From Teratosphaeria epicoccoides (Eukaryota; Ascomycota; Dothideomycetes; Mycosphaerellales; Teratosphaeriaceae), in NCBI GenBank assembly GCA_021401465.1, contig JADDMT010000095.1:47787-111786 (forward strand): a stretch of 64,000 bases of DNA. Direction: 5' to 3'. The translations under genes and the position numbers were made by a program. Each line of letters starts with the position of its first letter. The stretch's first letter is position 1. Positions 40,250 to 52,379 of the stretch are shown in pieces. The notes under the pieces were generated by a model. That model was not told where the DNA came from and made no database searches. It was given only the letters and a program-made list of their open reading frames with translations.

Positions 40250-42165
40250 ATGACGACAGTCGCAGATGAGCTTCTCAACGACTTCGAGGACAGCGGCGAC
40301 GAGCAGGAGGACGAGCAGCAGAATGGCTACCCACACACCGACGCCGGCGAAATGCCCGCGACAGGCGTGACAATGCTCACAGAAGGTAAGCAGAACGGCG
40401 GCAGTATGGAGCTGGACGGCGACGAGGAGGAGCCCGACGAAGACATCCAAGGCAATGTTCCGTCACATCTCAAATTGGAGGAGCGGGAGGACGAGGAGGA
40501 GACCAAGGCGCGAGTGGAGAAGATGCAGCTGAAGAGCTACAGCGACGTGCGCAGTGTCGCAACCCTCATGAAGCAGCTGCAGCCCGTGATGGAGGTAAGC
40601 CAACCCTGAGAGCCGTCCCTGATGATACATATATACATGATTTACATCCCTTGTGTGGACGCAGCCCTGACTTCAACGACGTACCGCAGAAAATTGAGCA
40701 CTTCAAGAACTTGCCACCGGACAAGCAAACCAGGAACATCGGCAGCATCGAGGACAATCCCGAGTACAAGCTTCTCACACAATCAAATACACTGTCCACG
40801 CAGATTGATGGCGAGGTTGTCCTGGTACACAAATTCATCCGCGATCACTACTCGGTCAGATTCCCGGAGCTGGAGACGCTGATTCAAAATCCTCTGGAGT
40901 ATGCGAAGACGGTGGCGATCATCGGTAACGGGCCGATGGAGAAGATCAAGGAGATTAGTGAGAGCAGGGACAACATCGTTGGCCAGAGTCTTCGCCAAGT
41001 GCTGGATGGTCCATCGTTGATGGTTGTCACCGTCGAGGCAACTACGACGAGTGGAGAGCCAATATCAGACAAGGAACTGGTGACCATCAGACAAGCGTGC
41101 CAGATGACACTGGATCTGGATCGAGGCAAGAAGATCTTGACCGAGTATGTGCAGAGTCGCATGTCGCTGTTTGCGCCGAACTTGACGACTCTGATCGGCT
41201 CGCTCACTGCTGCGCAACTTCTGAACTACGCTGGTGGTATATCAGGGCTGGCCAAGACTCCAGCCTGCAACATCCCACCTCTCGGCAGCAAGAAGAATAC
41301 TGGCTCACTGGGTCTTGCAACTAACATCGGTGTCCGTCATCAAGGTTTCCTCTACAACAACGACATCATTCGCGCGGTACCCTCCGACCTCAAAGTCCAA
41401 GCTATGCGCATCCTGTCCGCCAAGATCGTTCTTGCAGCCCGTGTGGACCAAGCACATCAAGCACCGGCTGGTGAGATGGGTCTCGAGTTCTACGACCAGT
41501 GTGAGAAGCGCATCGCCAAGCTGTCAGAACCACCACCCAACTCCGGCACACGTGCCCTACCAGCACCAGACGACAAGCCTGCGAGGAAGCGTGGTGGTCG
41601 TCGCGCAAGGAAGGCCAAGGAAGCAACGGCCATGACAGATCTCAGGAAAGCGCAGAATCGCATGGCCTTCGGCAAAGAAGAAGCCGAAGTCGGGTTCGGC
41701 GACGGCACAAAAGGTCTCGGCATGATCGGAGCAGAAGGTGACGGCAAGATCCGCGCCCAGCAAATCGACCAGCGGACCCGCGCAAAGCTCTCAAAGAAGA
41801 ACCCCGGCTGGGGCGGCACTACAACACAAGTCGGTGGCACTACATCTTCCATTCGCGGCTTCGGCGCCGGCACGCCCGGCTTCGGCGCGCTGCGATCTTC
41901 CGGACTACGCGCATCAGGCGTCGGAGCATCAGGCGTGAAGACCCAGATAGGATCTGGAGGCACGCAGACGAGCGTGGCGTTCACGCCGGTGCAAGGGCTG
42001 GAGCTCGTGGACCCGAAGGCGAGGGCGGAGGCGGAGCGGAAGAGGAAGGCGGAGGAGGATCGATGGTTCAAGAGTGGAACTTACACCTTCACGCAGGCGG
42101 TCAAGAAGGATTCGGAGGGGTTTGCTATGCCGGGGTTGCCGGCGAGCAAGAAGCCAAAGACTTGA
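40250..42165 (+). CDS. PRP31: U4/U6 snRNP protein PRP31
   Basis: Exons 40250-40594 and 40690-42165 join in phase (95-nt intron) to give 606 residues. The acidic N-terminus is followed by the NOSIC segment (IGSIEDNPEYKLLTQSN, VHKFIRDHYSVRFPELETLI). The Nop domain comes next (LTTLIGSLTAAQLLNYAGGI, LAKTPACNIPPLGSKK, GFLYNNDIIRAVPSDLK), which binds the 15.5K protein with the U4 5' stem-loop. The PRP31-specific C-terminus has a Lys/Arg patch (ARKRGGRRARKAKEA), QNRMAFGKEEAEVGFGD, a Gly/Thr-rich stretch, and the ending GTYTFTQAVKKDSEGFAMPG. PRP31 bridges U4/U6 and U5 in the tri-snRNP. An earlier acceptor at 40664 would be out of frame, so the one at 40689 is used. Confidence 0.95.
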
Positions 42166-42568
42166 TGGAAGTGTGGCGGGAGAGTGAGGGGAGAAGAAGT
42201 GCGAGATTACTCGCACGGATCCTGGTAGTGACTCTGGCCGCCTGAGCGATGGCCGTGACACAGGCTGGTGTTGCGCCGCCGTTCCTCCAGGTTGATCATG
42301 GATTCAGATAACCCTCTAAATACAAGCCGCAAATGGTCATGCAACCTGATCACCAAAACATCCAGTTTTAGAGTATTCATCACTGACATCATCCTGATTA
42401 TCTCTGTTCGCCTTTTTCAAAAGAAGAAAAAAAAATAAAGCCACAAAAAGGGTATATCATCCGAAGTAAACAAAAACACATCTTCGTATCCAAATGCACA
42501 GCACCAAAACCACCCAATCGAACGCCAATAGATTTCCCGAGGAAAACAAAAAACCAAACACATCACCA
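42166..42568. other. Convergent 3' region, A-rich
   Basis: Between the stops of PRP31 (+) and the WG-repeat gene (-). It holds an A-rich stretch near 42420-42440 and AATAAA at 42434 on the + strand, a possible polyadenylation signal for PRP31. Confidence 0.5.
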
Positions 42569-45500
42569 TCAAGACAACCCCACAACCCTCTTGAAAAAGC
42601 TGCCCCTCTTCGACTCGCCCCTCCCTCCCATCCCCGGCCTCTCGCTCCCAAACCCGCCACCAGCATAGCTCTGCCTCCTCCTCCGATCCTGCGACGACCC
42701 GCCCGAACTACTCTTTACATACTCGCTCTCCCTCCTCACATGCCCCGGCCTCGTGGAACCCCTCCTCCCACCACCACCATCCTCATACGCATACGCATAC
42801 CCATCCCTGTCCCTCTCCCTCCGCCTCCGATACTCCCTCGCGGTCGATTCCTCCAAAGGATGCCGATCAGGCCCCACATCCCCATCGCCCTCCCTCACCG
42901 GCGCATCCACGATCGTGCCCTCCAGCACCGGCGGCGGCGGCGGATCCTCGTTCAAAGAGTGCACCCACGAAGCCGTCTTATCGCTCCCGCTGCCCCCACC
43001 GCCTCCTCCTCCTACCATCATCGTGGGCTTCACCCGACCGTCAGCCTCTGGCTGTGCACCCCGCGAGTAAGGAGACGAGTGGAGCTCACCATTGCGCCTG
43101 TTGTCAACATACTCATCATCGACACCAACAGCTTCAGACCTCCGTCTCGAAGCCCTCGGGCGCTGCTCGTCCGCCGGCTCGCGGCGCAGTCGTCGTTCTT
43201 CGCGGCGGACACGGCGGGACTCCTCTTCGACGTCGGCAGGGGGAGCACGATCCATGTACGATCGCCTACGCTCGGACGGGATCTTCGGGCGAGAGGAGGG
43301 AGTTGCGGCGGCTTCCTCTTCGCGCAGCCTCTCGCGCTCGCGACGCCGTTCCCGGCGTTCGGCGGCTTTGGCTTCTTCTTCTTGCGCGATGCGGTCTTCT
43401 TCTGCACGCCGGGCATCGCGTTCAGCGCGGCGGGCACGACGTTCTTCTTTCCTGCGCGCTTCACGTTCTTCCTCTTCTTGTCGCAGACGTTCTTCTTCCT
43501 CTCGAGCTCGAGCCGCACGAGCTTCCTCGCGCTCTCTACGTCTAGCAAGTCGAGCCTCTTCCTCGGCAGCCTCCCGCTCTTTTCTAGCTCTGCGCTCAGC
43601 CCTGCGTGCTTCTTTAGCCGCGTCCTCATCCTCGACAGCCACGTCGACAAACCCGTCAACATCAGAAGGCTTGCAAGATCGATTGACCTTGCGATCTTCC
43701 CTCCGCAAACGCTTTGAGGCATCCTCATCATACGCCGAGCCTCGTTTGCGCCGGGTGATGCCATCCTCACTCTCATATGCTTTGCTCTGCTTGCGATCTG
43801 AAGTAGGCCTCGAAGCAGAGAAAGCGCCAAGAAACCCGCCCATGAGACCCGTTCTTTTCGCACTCGAAGTCGCGCGACGCACAAGCGCTGGACGCACGTC
43901 AAATGCCAGATCATCGATCTTATTGCTAGGCGTCTCGGGTGCATCAACCGTCACAGCATCGTCAACAAGACCACCAGACATCATCGCAGACTCGCGCTTC
44001 GATTTGCGTGACTTCCTGTCCATCTCCACGGGCGGCACATCTTTGGCCGAGTCCTCCGGCGCATCGGCCATGATATGATCGTCGCTATCAATAGCATACG
44101 GATCCGGCACACGACGCTGCTTAGGCTTCTCGCGAGTGGATTTGGTCCGACCGAGCACCTTCGCTGCCTTATCGTTAGTATCCTCGGGAGGCGGCGACAT
44201 CAGGCCATTGTCCTCGATTGCAGCGGACGGTCGACGAGACGTGGACGGCCGCTCGCGTGTGGACTTTGAACGCGAAGGCGTCGCGCCCATACCAAACATG
44301 CCAGAGAAGCTCATACCTCGTGAGGTGCGAGGTCGAGACTTAGATGCGCTCTTGCTTGCTGCGCCTTGATCAGATCCAGATGACTTGGAAGCCTTTTCCA
44401 GAGGATCCTTCTCAGTAGCCTTGCGCGAAGACTTGGAACGCGTCGGGCCAGCTGGCTTCTCCTTCATGGGCGACGAAGACTTGGACTCCTTCTTCGCGCT
44501 CGACTTGGGTGGTGGCGTCGCGCCCCAGAATCCCCAAGAGCTAGATCCTTGATCGCGCACAACCTTTGGGCGTTCCTTCTTGTGGCCCTTCGAGCTATCC
44601 TTGTTCGACTTCTCCGGGGGCGGAGTAGGCAGGTCGGCTGGCGGGTCGTCCAAATCCAAAAGATCCTCTGCAGCAGGAGGCGACGCTTCCACAACAGGCT
44701 CAGGCTCTGGCTTGGACTTCTTTGACGATGACGACTTGGTTGACTTCTTGTCCTTCGATGAGCTAGACTTCTTCGGTGGTGGCGACGCTGGCATGTCCTC
44801 AGCAGCAGATTCAGCGGCGACAACGTCAATCGGATCGTCGTCAGGAAATCCTCCAGGTATCGGCGAAGGTGGCGGCAGCACTTCAACCACCGGCTCGGCT
44901 TCCTTGGAGCCTTTCTTCGACTTCTTCTTCTTTCTGTCGTCGGGCGAAGGTGGCACAACAACCACAGGCTCTGGCTCAACAACAGGTTCCGGGAAGACTT
45001 CAGGCTCTGGAGGTGGAGGCGGTGGCGCGTCCTTTTCCTTCGACTTCGATTTCTTGGCACTGCTTGACAGCGCGTCTTCACCCTGCAACGCCTTGATGCG
45101 GTCCTGAATACTTGATCCCGTCTTTTTGGTCTTGGAACTTACCTCCGCAGAGGTAGTAGACACGTTTTTCGATGGATCTACCGTTGGCTCTGGCGCTGGG
45201 GTGGCCTGTGCGTCGAAATCGCCAATTTCCTTCTTAGCGTCCGTTGCGGTTGTGGCTGACTTTTTGGATGACTTGAGCGATGCACCCCAGAATCCCCATC
45301 CTGCCGCACTGGCGGTGGTCTCTTCATCCTTGGCCTCGTCCAGGAGATCGATGATGGGATCGTCTGCTGGTGGATCGTCCTTGGGCTCGGATTTCCTGCT
45401 GGACTTGCTTTCGACCTTGGTGAGCTTCTCGCCATCTTTCTTTTTCTTCTTGTCCTTGGCTGAAGACTTCTTCGCTGGTGCCTCGTCGACAATCTCCAGT

Positions 45501-48500
45501 TTCTCGTCTGGATCTTCACCCAAAGCGGCCGCAAAAGCTTCCTCGTCGGCCTTTCTTTGAGCTTCTGCAGCCTCGGCGGCCTCCTTCTCAGCTTTCTCAG
45601 CAGCTTCCTTTTCAGCTTTCTCGGCCTTGGCTTTGGCCTTCTCCTCCTTCTCCTTGTCCTTGGATGAAGTCTTCGACTTGCTGCTGCTACCCCATAAGCT
45701 TGAGCCCCAACTGCTAGTTGACTCCTTCTCCTTCTTGGACAACTTCTTCTCTTCCTTCACAGGCTCGAGCTCGGGCTCATCAATCGGATCAGCGGCAGCC
45801 TCATCGATAATATGCACATCCTCATCCGGATTGGAGCCCTTTGACTTTGTCTTCGCGAGAGGAGGGTCCACGATTTTGCCGACTTTGTTCTTCTTGTCCT
45901 TCTTCGAGCTTACCGGAGCCCAAACATCATCAGCAGCCGGGTCCGCGAAATCGAGTAACGCAGGCTCTGCAGTCACCGGATCAGGTTCTGGCGCAGTCAA
46001 TGCAGGGACTGGTGGCGGTGGATCCTGTCCAAATGTTAGCATTTTGCGTCGCCTTCAGATCTGAGCACCAACACTGACCGGCTCAACGGCGCCTTTCTTG
46101 CCCTTCTTCTTCTCCTTTTTCCCAACGTTACCAAAGCTGCCCCACGGGTCCTCTTCCGCGCCCTTCTCCTGCACACTCTCAGGCAGAAGCTCAGCGACTC
46201 CAGGACCCTCGTCCACAACCTCCACAATGCTCTTCGACTTGCTCTTCTTGTCCTTCTTCTTCGTGCCCGTCGACCAAGCACCCACCCAGTCATCTTCAGC
46301 TTTCGGCTCATCAATAGCCGCTGGCTCCAAGATGTCCGCTGCGGGCTTCGACACCGCTGGGAGAGGTAGTGGCTCTGGCTCACTGGTCCTGCCCTTCTTC
46401 TTCTTGTCTTTCTTTGATGACGCGGCGCCCCAGCCACCACTGGCCAGCCAGTCGTCTTCGTCCTTCTTCTCTTCAGCTGGAGTGGGCTCGGGATCGGGTA
46501 TGACAGGCGGAGGATCAGGCTCTGTTTTGCCCTTCTTTTTCTTGTCCTTTTTCGACGTAGCAGCACCCCATCCGCCGAACCAATCGTCCTCGTCCTTCTT
46601 CTCTTCGGCCGGCGTTGGCTCGGGCTCAGGATCGGCCGGCAGCGGCTCGACTACCTTGACGACTGCGTCTTTCTTGCCCTTTTTCCCTTTCTTTCCGACG
46701 TCATCCCATCCACCTCCAAGCCAGTCAGTCTCAGGCCTGGCAGGTGCGGCCGGTGGCGGTGGGGGAGGCACCGGAGTAGGCTCGTCCAATGCGCCCCAGT
46801 CGAACCCGCTTGTCTCCTTCTTCTTCTTCTTGTCCTTCTTCGGAACCGCCGCGCCCCAGCCTCCGAAGCCGTCAACAGGTGCCGGGTCTTCTTCAGCGGC
46901 GGGAGGATCAGGCACCACCACCGGCTCCGGGTCGGGCTCGTGAACCGCATTCTTGGCAGCCTTCTTCAGCTTCTTCTTGTCCTTGGCACTCATGGCCCAG
47001 CCACCCCACAAATCATCGTCGGCTGGCTTCTCTTCCGCAGCGGGTTCAGGCTCTGGTTCAGGTTCAACGACTGCCGCGACAGCACCTTTCTTGTTCTTCT
47101 TCTTGTCCTTCGTGCCGAACGAGCCCCAGAGATCCTCTTCCTCCTTCTTTTCGTCGACCGGAGCGGGCGGCGGCGGCGGTGGTGGTGGGACATCGATGAC
47201 GGGAGCGGACTCCGCGGCAGCGCCCTTCTTCTTCTTCTTCTTGTCCTTTTGGGTGCCGAAGGATGCCGACGGATCATCAGCAGGCGTCTCGTCTTTCGAC
47301 GCCAGATCACCACCAGTTGCATCGCCCGTGTCAAACTCGAAATCGAAATCCGTATCCTTCTTCTTCTTGGTGTCCTTCTTGGGATCCCTCTTCGACAACG
47401 CTCCGAAGCCCCAAGCATTGTCCGCCTTATTGTCCTTCTTCTCCTCCGTCGTTGTATCGACCCCACCAAAGCCCCATGAGTTGCTGGTCGATCCCCATCC
47501 TGAGCCCCAACCACCGAAACTGAATCCAGACGACTTGTTCTCGGTACTCGTAGCCCCCAAGCCTAGATCCAGATCCAGCTTCGGTGCCTTCTTGTTGTCG
47601 TCGTCCAAGTTGATGTCGTCGAATCGCATATCGGCCGCCGGCTCAGGCGCGGGAGCAGTTTCGGTCTACAACAACAACAATAAGACTGATCAGCAATGTC
47701 GCGACAGTGATATGCAACGCAGTATGATGAATGCGACGGATGGTTACAAGGTGTTGCAGCATGTCATCCCAGCCAGTAGCCACATTATAGCGCGTCTCGT
47801 TATGCAGGCTACGCGTGAGAGTGCGGAGTCACAGCTGTAAGCCACTCGCGCTAACGAAGTCTCCTGTCGCTTGACCCTCCTGTGCAGTGACAATCGTAAT
47901 GATGATACGGCGCATACAGGCACAGGAACCGAACATTCAATGCACGAGTCAGGTCGCATAGTAGATCGATGGTGTTTCGAATGTTCGATCATCAAGCAAT
48001 CCCGGTTCCGTGTTGATCTGGGCCAAGCTCGGGTGGCAAGAATATCATCGTTGACATGCCCGCTCCCACTTCGAAAGCAGCTGATGAGTTGCTCCCGAGC
48101 GTCCAGGTGTCCCGATATGTGCAGGAGATCGGCTCAAGCTCGTCCACACGCCGAAAAGCCACGACTGGTGAGAACAACGGAACCAAAGTGAATTTGAGCT
48201 TACCTTGCCCTTCTTGCCTTCCTTGCCCTTCTTCTTCTTGCCAACAGTCGCAAAGGCTCCCCATTCATCGTCCAGCTTGTCGTCACCTGCCGGAGCGTCT
48301 GCACCAGCGTCGTGATCCTTGGCCTCTGCAGCCGGCTCAGGTGCACGTTCCGGCTCGGGCTCTGCTTCCGCCCTCCCTTTCTTGCCTTTCTTCTTCTTCC
48401 CGACCGTCGCAAACGATCCCCACTCGTCCAGAGGATCCGCATCACCGCCAGCGGTCCCGCCCGCCGCAGCCGCAGCTTCTTCTTCAGCCTTCTTGGCCTC

Positions 48501-49262
48501 CTCTTCCTCCTTCCTCTTTTTCTCCTCCTCCTCTTCCAGCTCCGCCCAAGGATCCTTCTTTTTCTTCTTCTTGTTCTTCTTCCCCCCTCCAGAATTCCAC
48601 TCATCGTCGCCTCCATCGTCACCTCCGCCCGGCGGATCGCCTCCATCGCCTCCACCTCCTGCGCCTCCGCCTCCACCTCCGCCTCCGTCGCCTCCACCTG
48701 CGCCATCTGCGTTCTCTTCCCTCTTGTCTCCATCGTCGTCATCCGCCCACTTGTTCATAGCTGCTGCTTTCGCAGCCTTCTTGGCCTTTTTGTTCGCATG
48801 ACTTCGTATGCCCTCAAGGGCAGTCAGATCTGGCTTTTCGGTGTCGCGGCGAGCTTGTCCAGACTTTCCCGCTCCATGTGGAGCCGGTACCAGCGCATCG
48901 GAGTCGCACGCCAATTGTGACACAGCCAATTCATCTGTCGAGGTATAGTCTGGCGGCGCATCCTGTGAAATACGCTCGTAGTCTGGAGGGGGTACAGCGG
49001 CGGGCTGCGCATTCCGCCAAGGCTTGTAAAGCTCACGAGGCTCGACTTCGCTTGTCGACCGTCCTGCGTCCGACACAACAGAGTTTGCAGACCCGTTGAT
49101 TGTCTCCCACAAGCTCACCAGAGCTCTAATACGCGTCCCTAAGCCATGATCGCATTGATCGCGCGCGACATCACCCAGCCCAGTCTTCCTCGGCCAGATA
49201 TCTTGTCTGCGCGAGTCTGGGGCATGGTGGTCTTCGTTGAACGCTGCGACAGAAGCGGCCAT
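42569..49262 (-). CDS. Giant WG/GW- and KKDKKKK-repeat protein
   Basis: Three exons, 49262-48204, 47665-46079 and 46024-42569, keep phase and give about 2,033 residues (an ATG at 49271 adds three). The first intron is long for this window (538 nt). The N-terminus contains PPDYERISQDAPPDYTSTDE, then a Gly/Asp-rich tract. From about residue 265 to 880 there is a repeat of the type acidic, W-G or G-W, small residues, KKDKKKKGK: for example DEWGSFATVGKKKKGK, DDWFGGWGAATSKKDKKKKG and DPWGSFGNVGKKEKKKGKKG. Two WGFWGA copies occur further on. The middle is Ser/Lys/Pro-rich and disordered. About residues 1675-1785 are a continuous Arg/Glu/Ala helix, and the tail is basic. I do not recognise a named family. 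Opposite-strand open frames are codon-bias shadows. WG/GW repeats raise the possibility of Argonaute binding. Confidence 0.8.
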
Positions 49263-50420
49263 TGATGGCACCGATTTCGCTACTTCCTCGAGACGCAGGA
49301 GCTGGGATCATTGAAGGCAAACGGCGGTATATTCGATATCCGCTTCCAACAAAGTCGCGTGAAATTCGGTGGGGGAAATGGATGTCCTGGATGGGGAACG
49401 AGTCCAGGGAGCGAGCAGCTGTGGACGTGTTTGCTGTTCGGAAGGAGGTGCAATATTCGGGGCAAATGGTCAGGTTGTGGTGGCCAGTGAGTGTGTGTGC
49501 TTCCCAACACGACTCACGACCCCTGCCTGCGTTTCGCGGAGTATCGCGTGTGTGTGTGTGTGTGTGTGTGTGTATCGCCCTAATCGATTGGCGCACTTCT
49601 AGAGCCAAGCCAAGCGGCCGTTGTGAGACATGCCTGTCATCAGATCGGAAGCAAAAATCCGCACAAGCAACAGACCGAACTGCCTTGCGAAGGATCGTTA
49701 TGATGAAGGCCGACGTGTGATTACTCTACAGACTCCAGGGACCGAGTCTTAACCTGGGATGCTCAGGCTTCGGCTCCGTCACGAGCAGGTACGTGCATTC
49801 ATGGCAAGCTGCAATTCCCTGCCTGCTGTCTGCCAACGAACTGCGAGGCCGCTCGAGGGGCTCAAGACTCACGTCCTCTCGCCCACAGCCCGCAGCGCCG
49901 TTGCGTGCAGCCAATGGAAGACAATCACATGTCATCGCACGGCCATTGACAGGCGGTGGCGCGTGCGCTGTCGCCACGGCCTGCGCTGTCGCATCACTCA
50001 CCGCCAGAAGAGAGAGACAAGGCGATTGCTCCAGCACGTTTGCCGAGCTGCCCAGGTGCATGGCTCGCCCGCATGTCCAAGGCCGCCCGTGGCTGTGGAG
50101 GCACCGCGATCGGCAGCTACTGCAGCGTCCCTCTGCTGCGGCAACCCAGACATCCACTCATGCGAGCGGACCCGGCACCATCCACCCGTCCAAGATGCAT
50201 CTCGACGCGGATCGGGGTGGAGCGTGTTGTGACAGAGCACGATGCAGTATATATATGTGGATGAGACGCAGTTGCTGATAATCAGGCATGACCGCCAAAG
50301 TGACGAGGTATTGTCCGAAGAGAACAAGTGCAGCTTCGAGCCCAACCGCTTCCGCATCGAGGCGCGTGGTCTAGGTAAATAAAATACTTATACGTTATTA
50401 AGCACTAATAAAACGATTAT
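49263..50420. other. Upstream region of WG-repeat gene and following spacer
   Basis: Overlapping frames occur on both strands between 49726 and 50300, in GC-rich sequence, but none has a recognisable domain. From about 50370 the sequence turns AT-rich, with ATATAT and CTATCTATC runs. Confidence 0.45.
49548..49573 (+). repeat. (GT)13 microsatellite
   Basis: Twenty-six bases of uninterrupted GT dinucleotide, upstream of the WG-repeat gene. Confidence 0.95.
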
Positions 50421-50465
50421 TTTGGTTATATATATATCTATCTATCCATCTATCAAAACAGCGCC

Positions 50466-50690
50466 CATGCAAGGAAACCCACCCATGCGCCTCGCAAGAT
50501 CGCGACAACCTCATATTCACCCTCACCCCTCATACTCCCGCCACCCTGAACCCCGACCCCGACTCCCCCTACCACAGCCACCAACTCCACCTGCGCGTCG
50601 AAGTCCCAAAATTTCTACCGGTCCAAACCTCCAGGAATCTACTTCGAACCGCGCATATGGCATCTCAACGTCGATCCAGCGAGCGGCAGG
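50466..50690 (+). pseudogene. Possible fragment of an unknown gene with a +1 shift
   Basis: One frame reads DNLIFTLTPHTPATLNPD and then LHLRVEVPKF. Immediately after the run AAAATTT near 50607-50613 the plausible continuation (PPGIYFEPRIWHLNVDPASG, ending at a TGA near 50686) lies in another frame. Removing one base would join them. The family is unknown, so this is a weak call based on protein-like sequence on both sides of the shift. Confidence 0.3.
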
Positions 50691-50781
50691 TTCGGGTTTT
50701 GATAGCAAGGCAGACTGGAACCCAGTGTTTCTGATCGAGGATGGGGTCATGATGTTCCTACCGATGACCGATGACCGATGA

Positions 50782-51125
50782 GCCAGTCAGACCCGCCCGC
50801 AGCCAATTGTTGAGGGTTTTCATTGTTGTGAATGCCGTGGAATGCCGATGCTGCGGAGGAGTATGTTCTTCATCGGGAGAAGTATCGGCGGAAGATGAAG
50901 GAGTGGGTTGCGGAGTGATCCGATCACGGACGGGTGTTGCAGTCAGGGCAGACGTGAGGTCGGGAGCCATGTCAGGCCAAGCGTCAATCTCGAAGGGCAG
51001 ATGGAATCCATATGCCTACATTACTACATAGTTCCAAGTAATAAATGCAGGGGTATCAAATGCATTTCAGCCACCAAAGCGCTGAGACCTCATCCGCGAT
51101 GACAATCCGCAAACCACGGCCACAC
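50782..51125. other. Spacer downstream of the AIF2-like gene
   Basis: No gene recognised; 3' flank of the reverse-strand oxidoreductase gene. Confidence 0.4.
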
Positions 51126-52379
51126 CTATGCTTTCGCGTACTTCTTGCCCAAAGTAATATTCGGCACCTGCGAGACCTACAACAGAAACCACACGTCAGC
51201 AACTGCACGCCCGAACCCCCACCGCTCACCTGAAAAACTCACCATATAATCTTTCCCTTTGGCAAAAGGCACAACAAACCCGGGCAACCGAAAACCATTG
51301 AACGCCCCCACACCCCCCTTAGGACCCACCGGCACCAACTGCGTCTCCTGGTCCTTCCTCCTATACGCCCGCTCCGCCGGCGCCCCATCCAACCTCGCGT
51401 CCACAAGCAAATCACGCGTCAAGTTCGCTCCCAACACCGGCGTCGAACCGAAAGACATCAGGACACCGCCCTGGTTCACCGCCGCCACATCGCCCGCCGC
51501 ATAGATCCTCGGGCCCGCTGCATCGACGCGCATAGTCGTCGGATTGGTAGCGACGTAGCCGTTCTTGCCCTTCAGGTTCTCCGGCAACCACTCCGTATTC
51601 GGCGAGACGCCCGCACCTGGGATATAGACATCCGCGACCATTTTCTCGCCGTTGTCGAGCTGGATCTCCGTCTTCCCGTCCGCTCGCTTCTCAGCGGCGG
51701 AGACTTTGGTCGAGTAGCGGACCGTGACGCCGTTTTTCTCCAGCAGCTTTTGGGCCTTGTCTGCGAGCCCTTTGCGCAGCACAGGAAGCAACTTGTCCGA
51801 TCCAGAAACGAGCGTGATCTTCGCTTTGCCGCCATAAGTGTAGCCGATCTCACCCGCAGTCTCGACACCCACAGGCCCCCCTCCAGAAATGACAATCTCC
51901 TTGGCCTGGGCGAGCTGCTCGTTGACTTCCTCCAGAGCCTTCTGCGAAATCGTGTGGTCGCCCTGCAGAGTCGTAAGAGGTGTCGGCGATCGAGTACCCG
52001 TAGCGATGACCAAAGCGTAGTACTCCAAGAACTCCTGATCACCCTCATGCGTCCTGATGGACACCTGCCTGGTCTTGGTGTCCAGGTGAGTCGCCGCGCC
52101 GTGATGAAACACCACAGAGTCTTTGAGACTGGGGTACTGAGCAAACCCATCCATAATTGGGACGAAGCATTTGCTGTGCTCCATCGCCTTTACCGAGACA
52201 ATCTCCCTGGGTGCTGCAATGTGCCACCAAAAGTGCGTTGACGGATCGACCAGGTGCAGAACATATTTCGCATCGTTGGCTTGCTGGAGTTTCGGTAGGG
52301 TGTGTCGAGCGATGTAATGGGCTATGCTGACGCCGCCGATTGAAGCGCCAAGGATTACAACATTCCTGGTCTCTGACAT
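51126..52379 (-). CDS. AIF2/FSP1-like FAD-dependent NAD(P)H oxidoreductase
   Basis: Exon 1 is 52379-51243 and exon 2 51176-51126, joined in phase across a 66-nt GTGAGT...TAG intron, giving 395 residues. The N-terminal FAD-binding fold has VVILGASIGGVSIAHYIA. ALVIATGTRSP marks the end of the FAD motif, and VISGGGPVGVETAGEIG is the NAD(P)H-binding Rossmann motif. DVYIPGAGVSPNTEWLPE and RIYAAGDVAAV complete the two-dinucleotide-binding-domain fold. It resembles the AMID/AIFM2 (ferroptosis suppressor) group, which reduces quinones at membranes or lipid droplets; fungal members are poorly studied. The short last exon adds ITLGKKYAKA, restoring the family C-terminus. No targeting peptide is evident. 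Confidence 0.9.

Noticed and set aside
40595..40664. Shorter PRP31 intron ending at 40664
   Set aside because: It would put exon 2 out of frame. The acceptor at 40689 restores the family sequence in phase.
42494..49100. Many long Ser/Arg/Pro-rich frames on both strands
   Set aside because: They are shadows of the low-complexity WG-repeat gene. Only one reverse-strand frame gives consistent repeats and splice phases.
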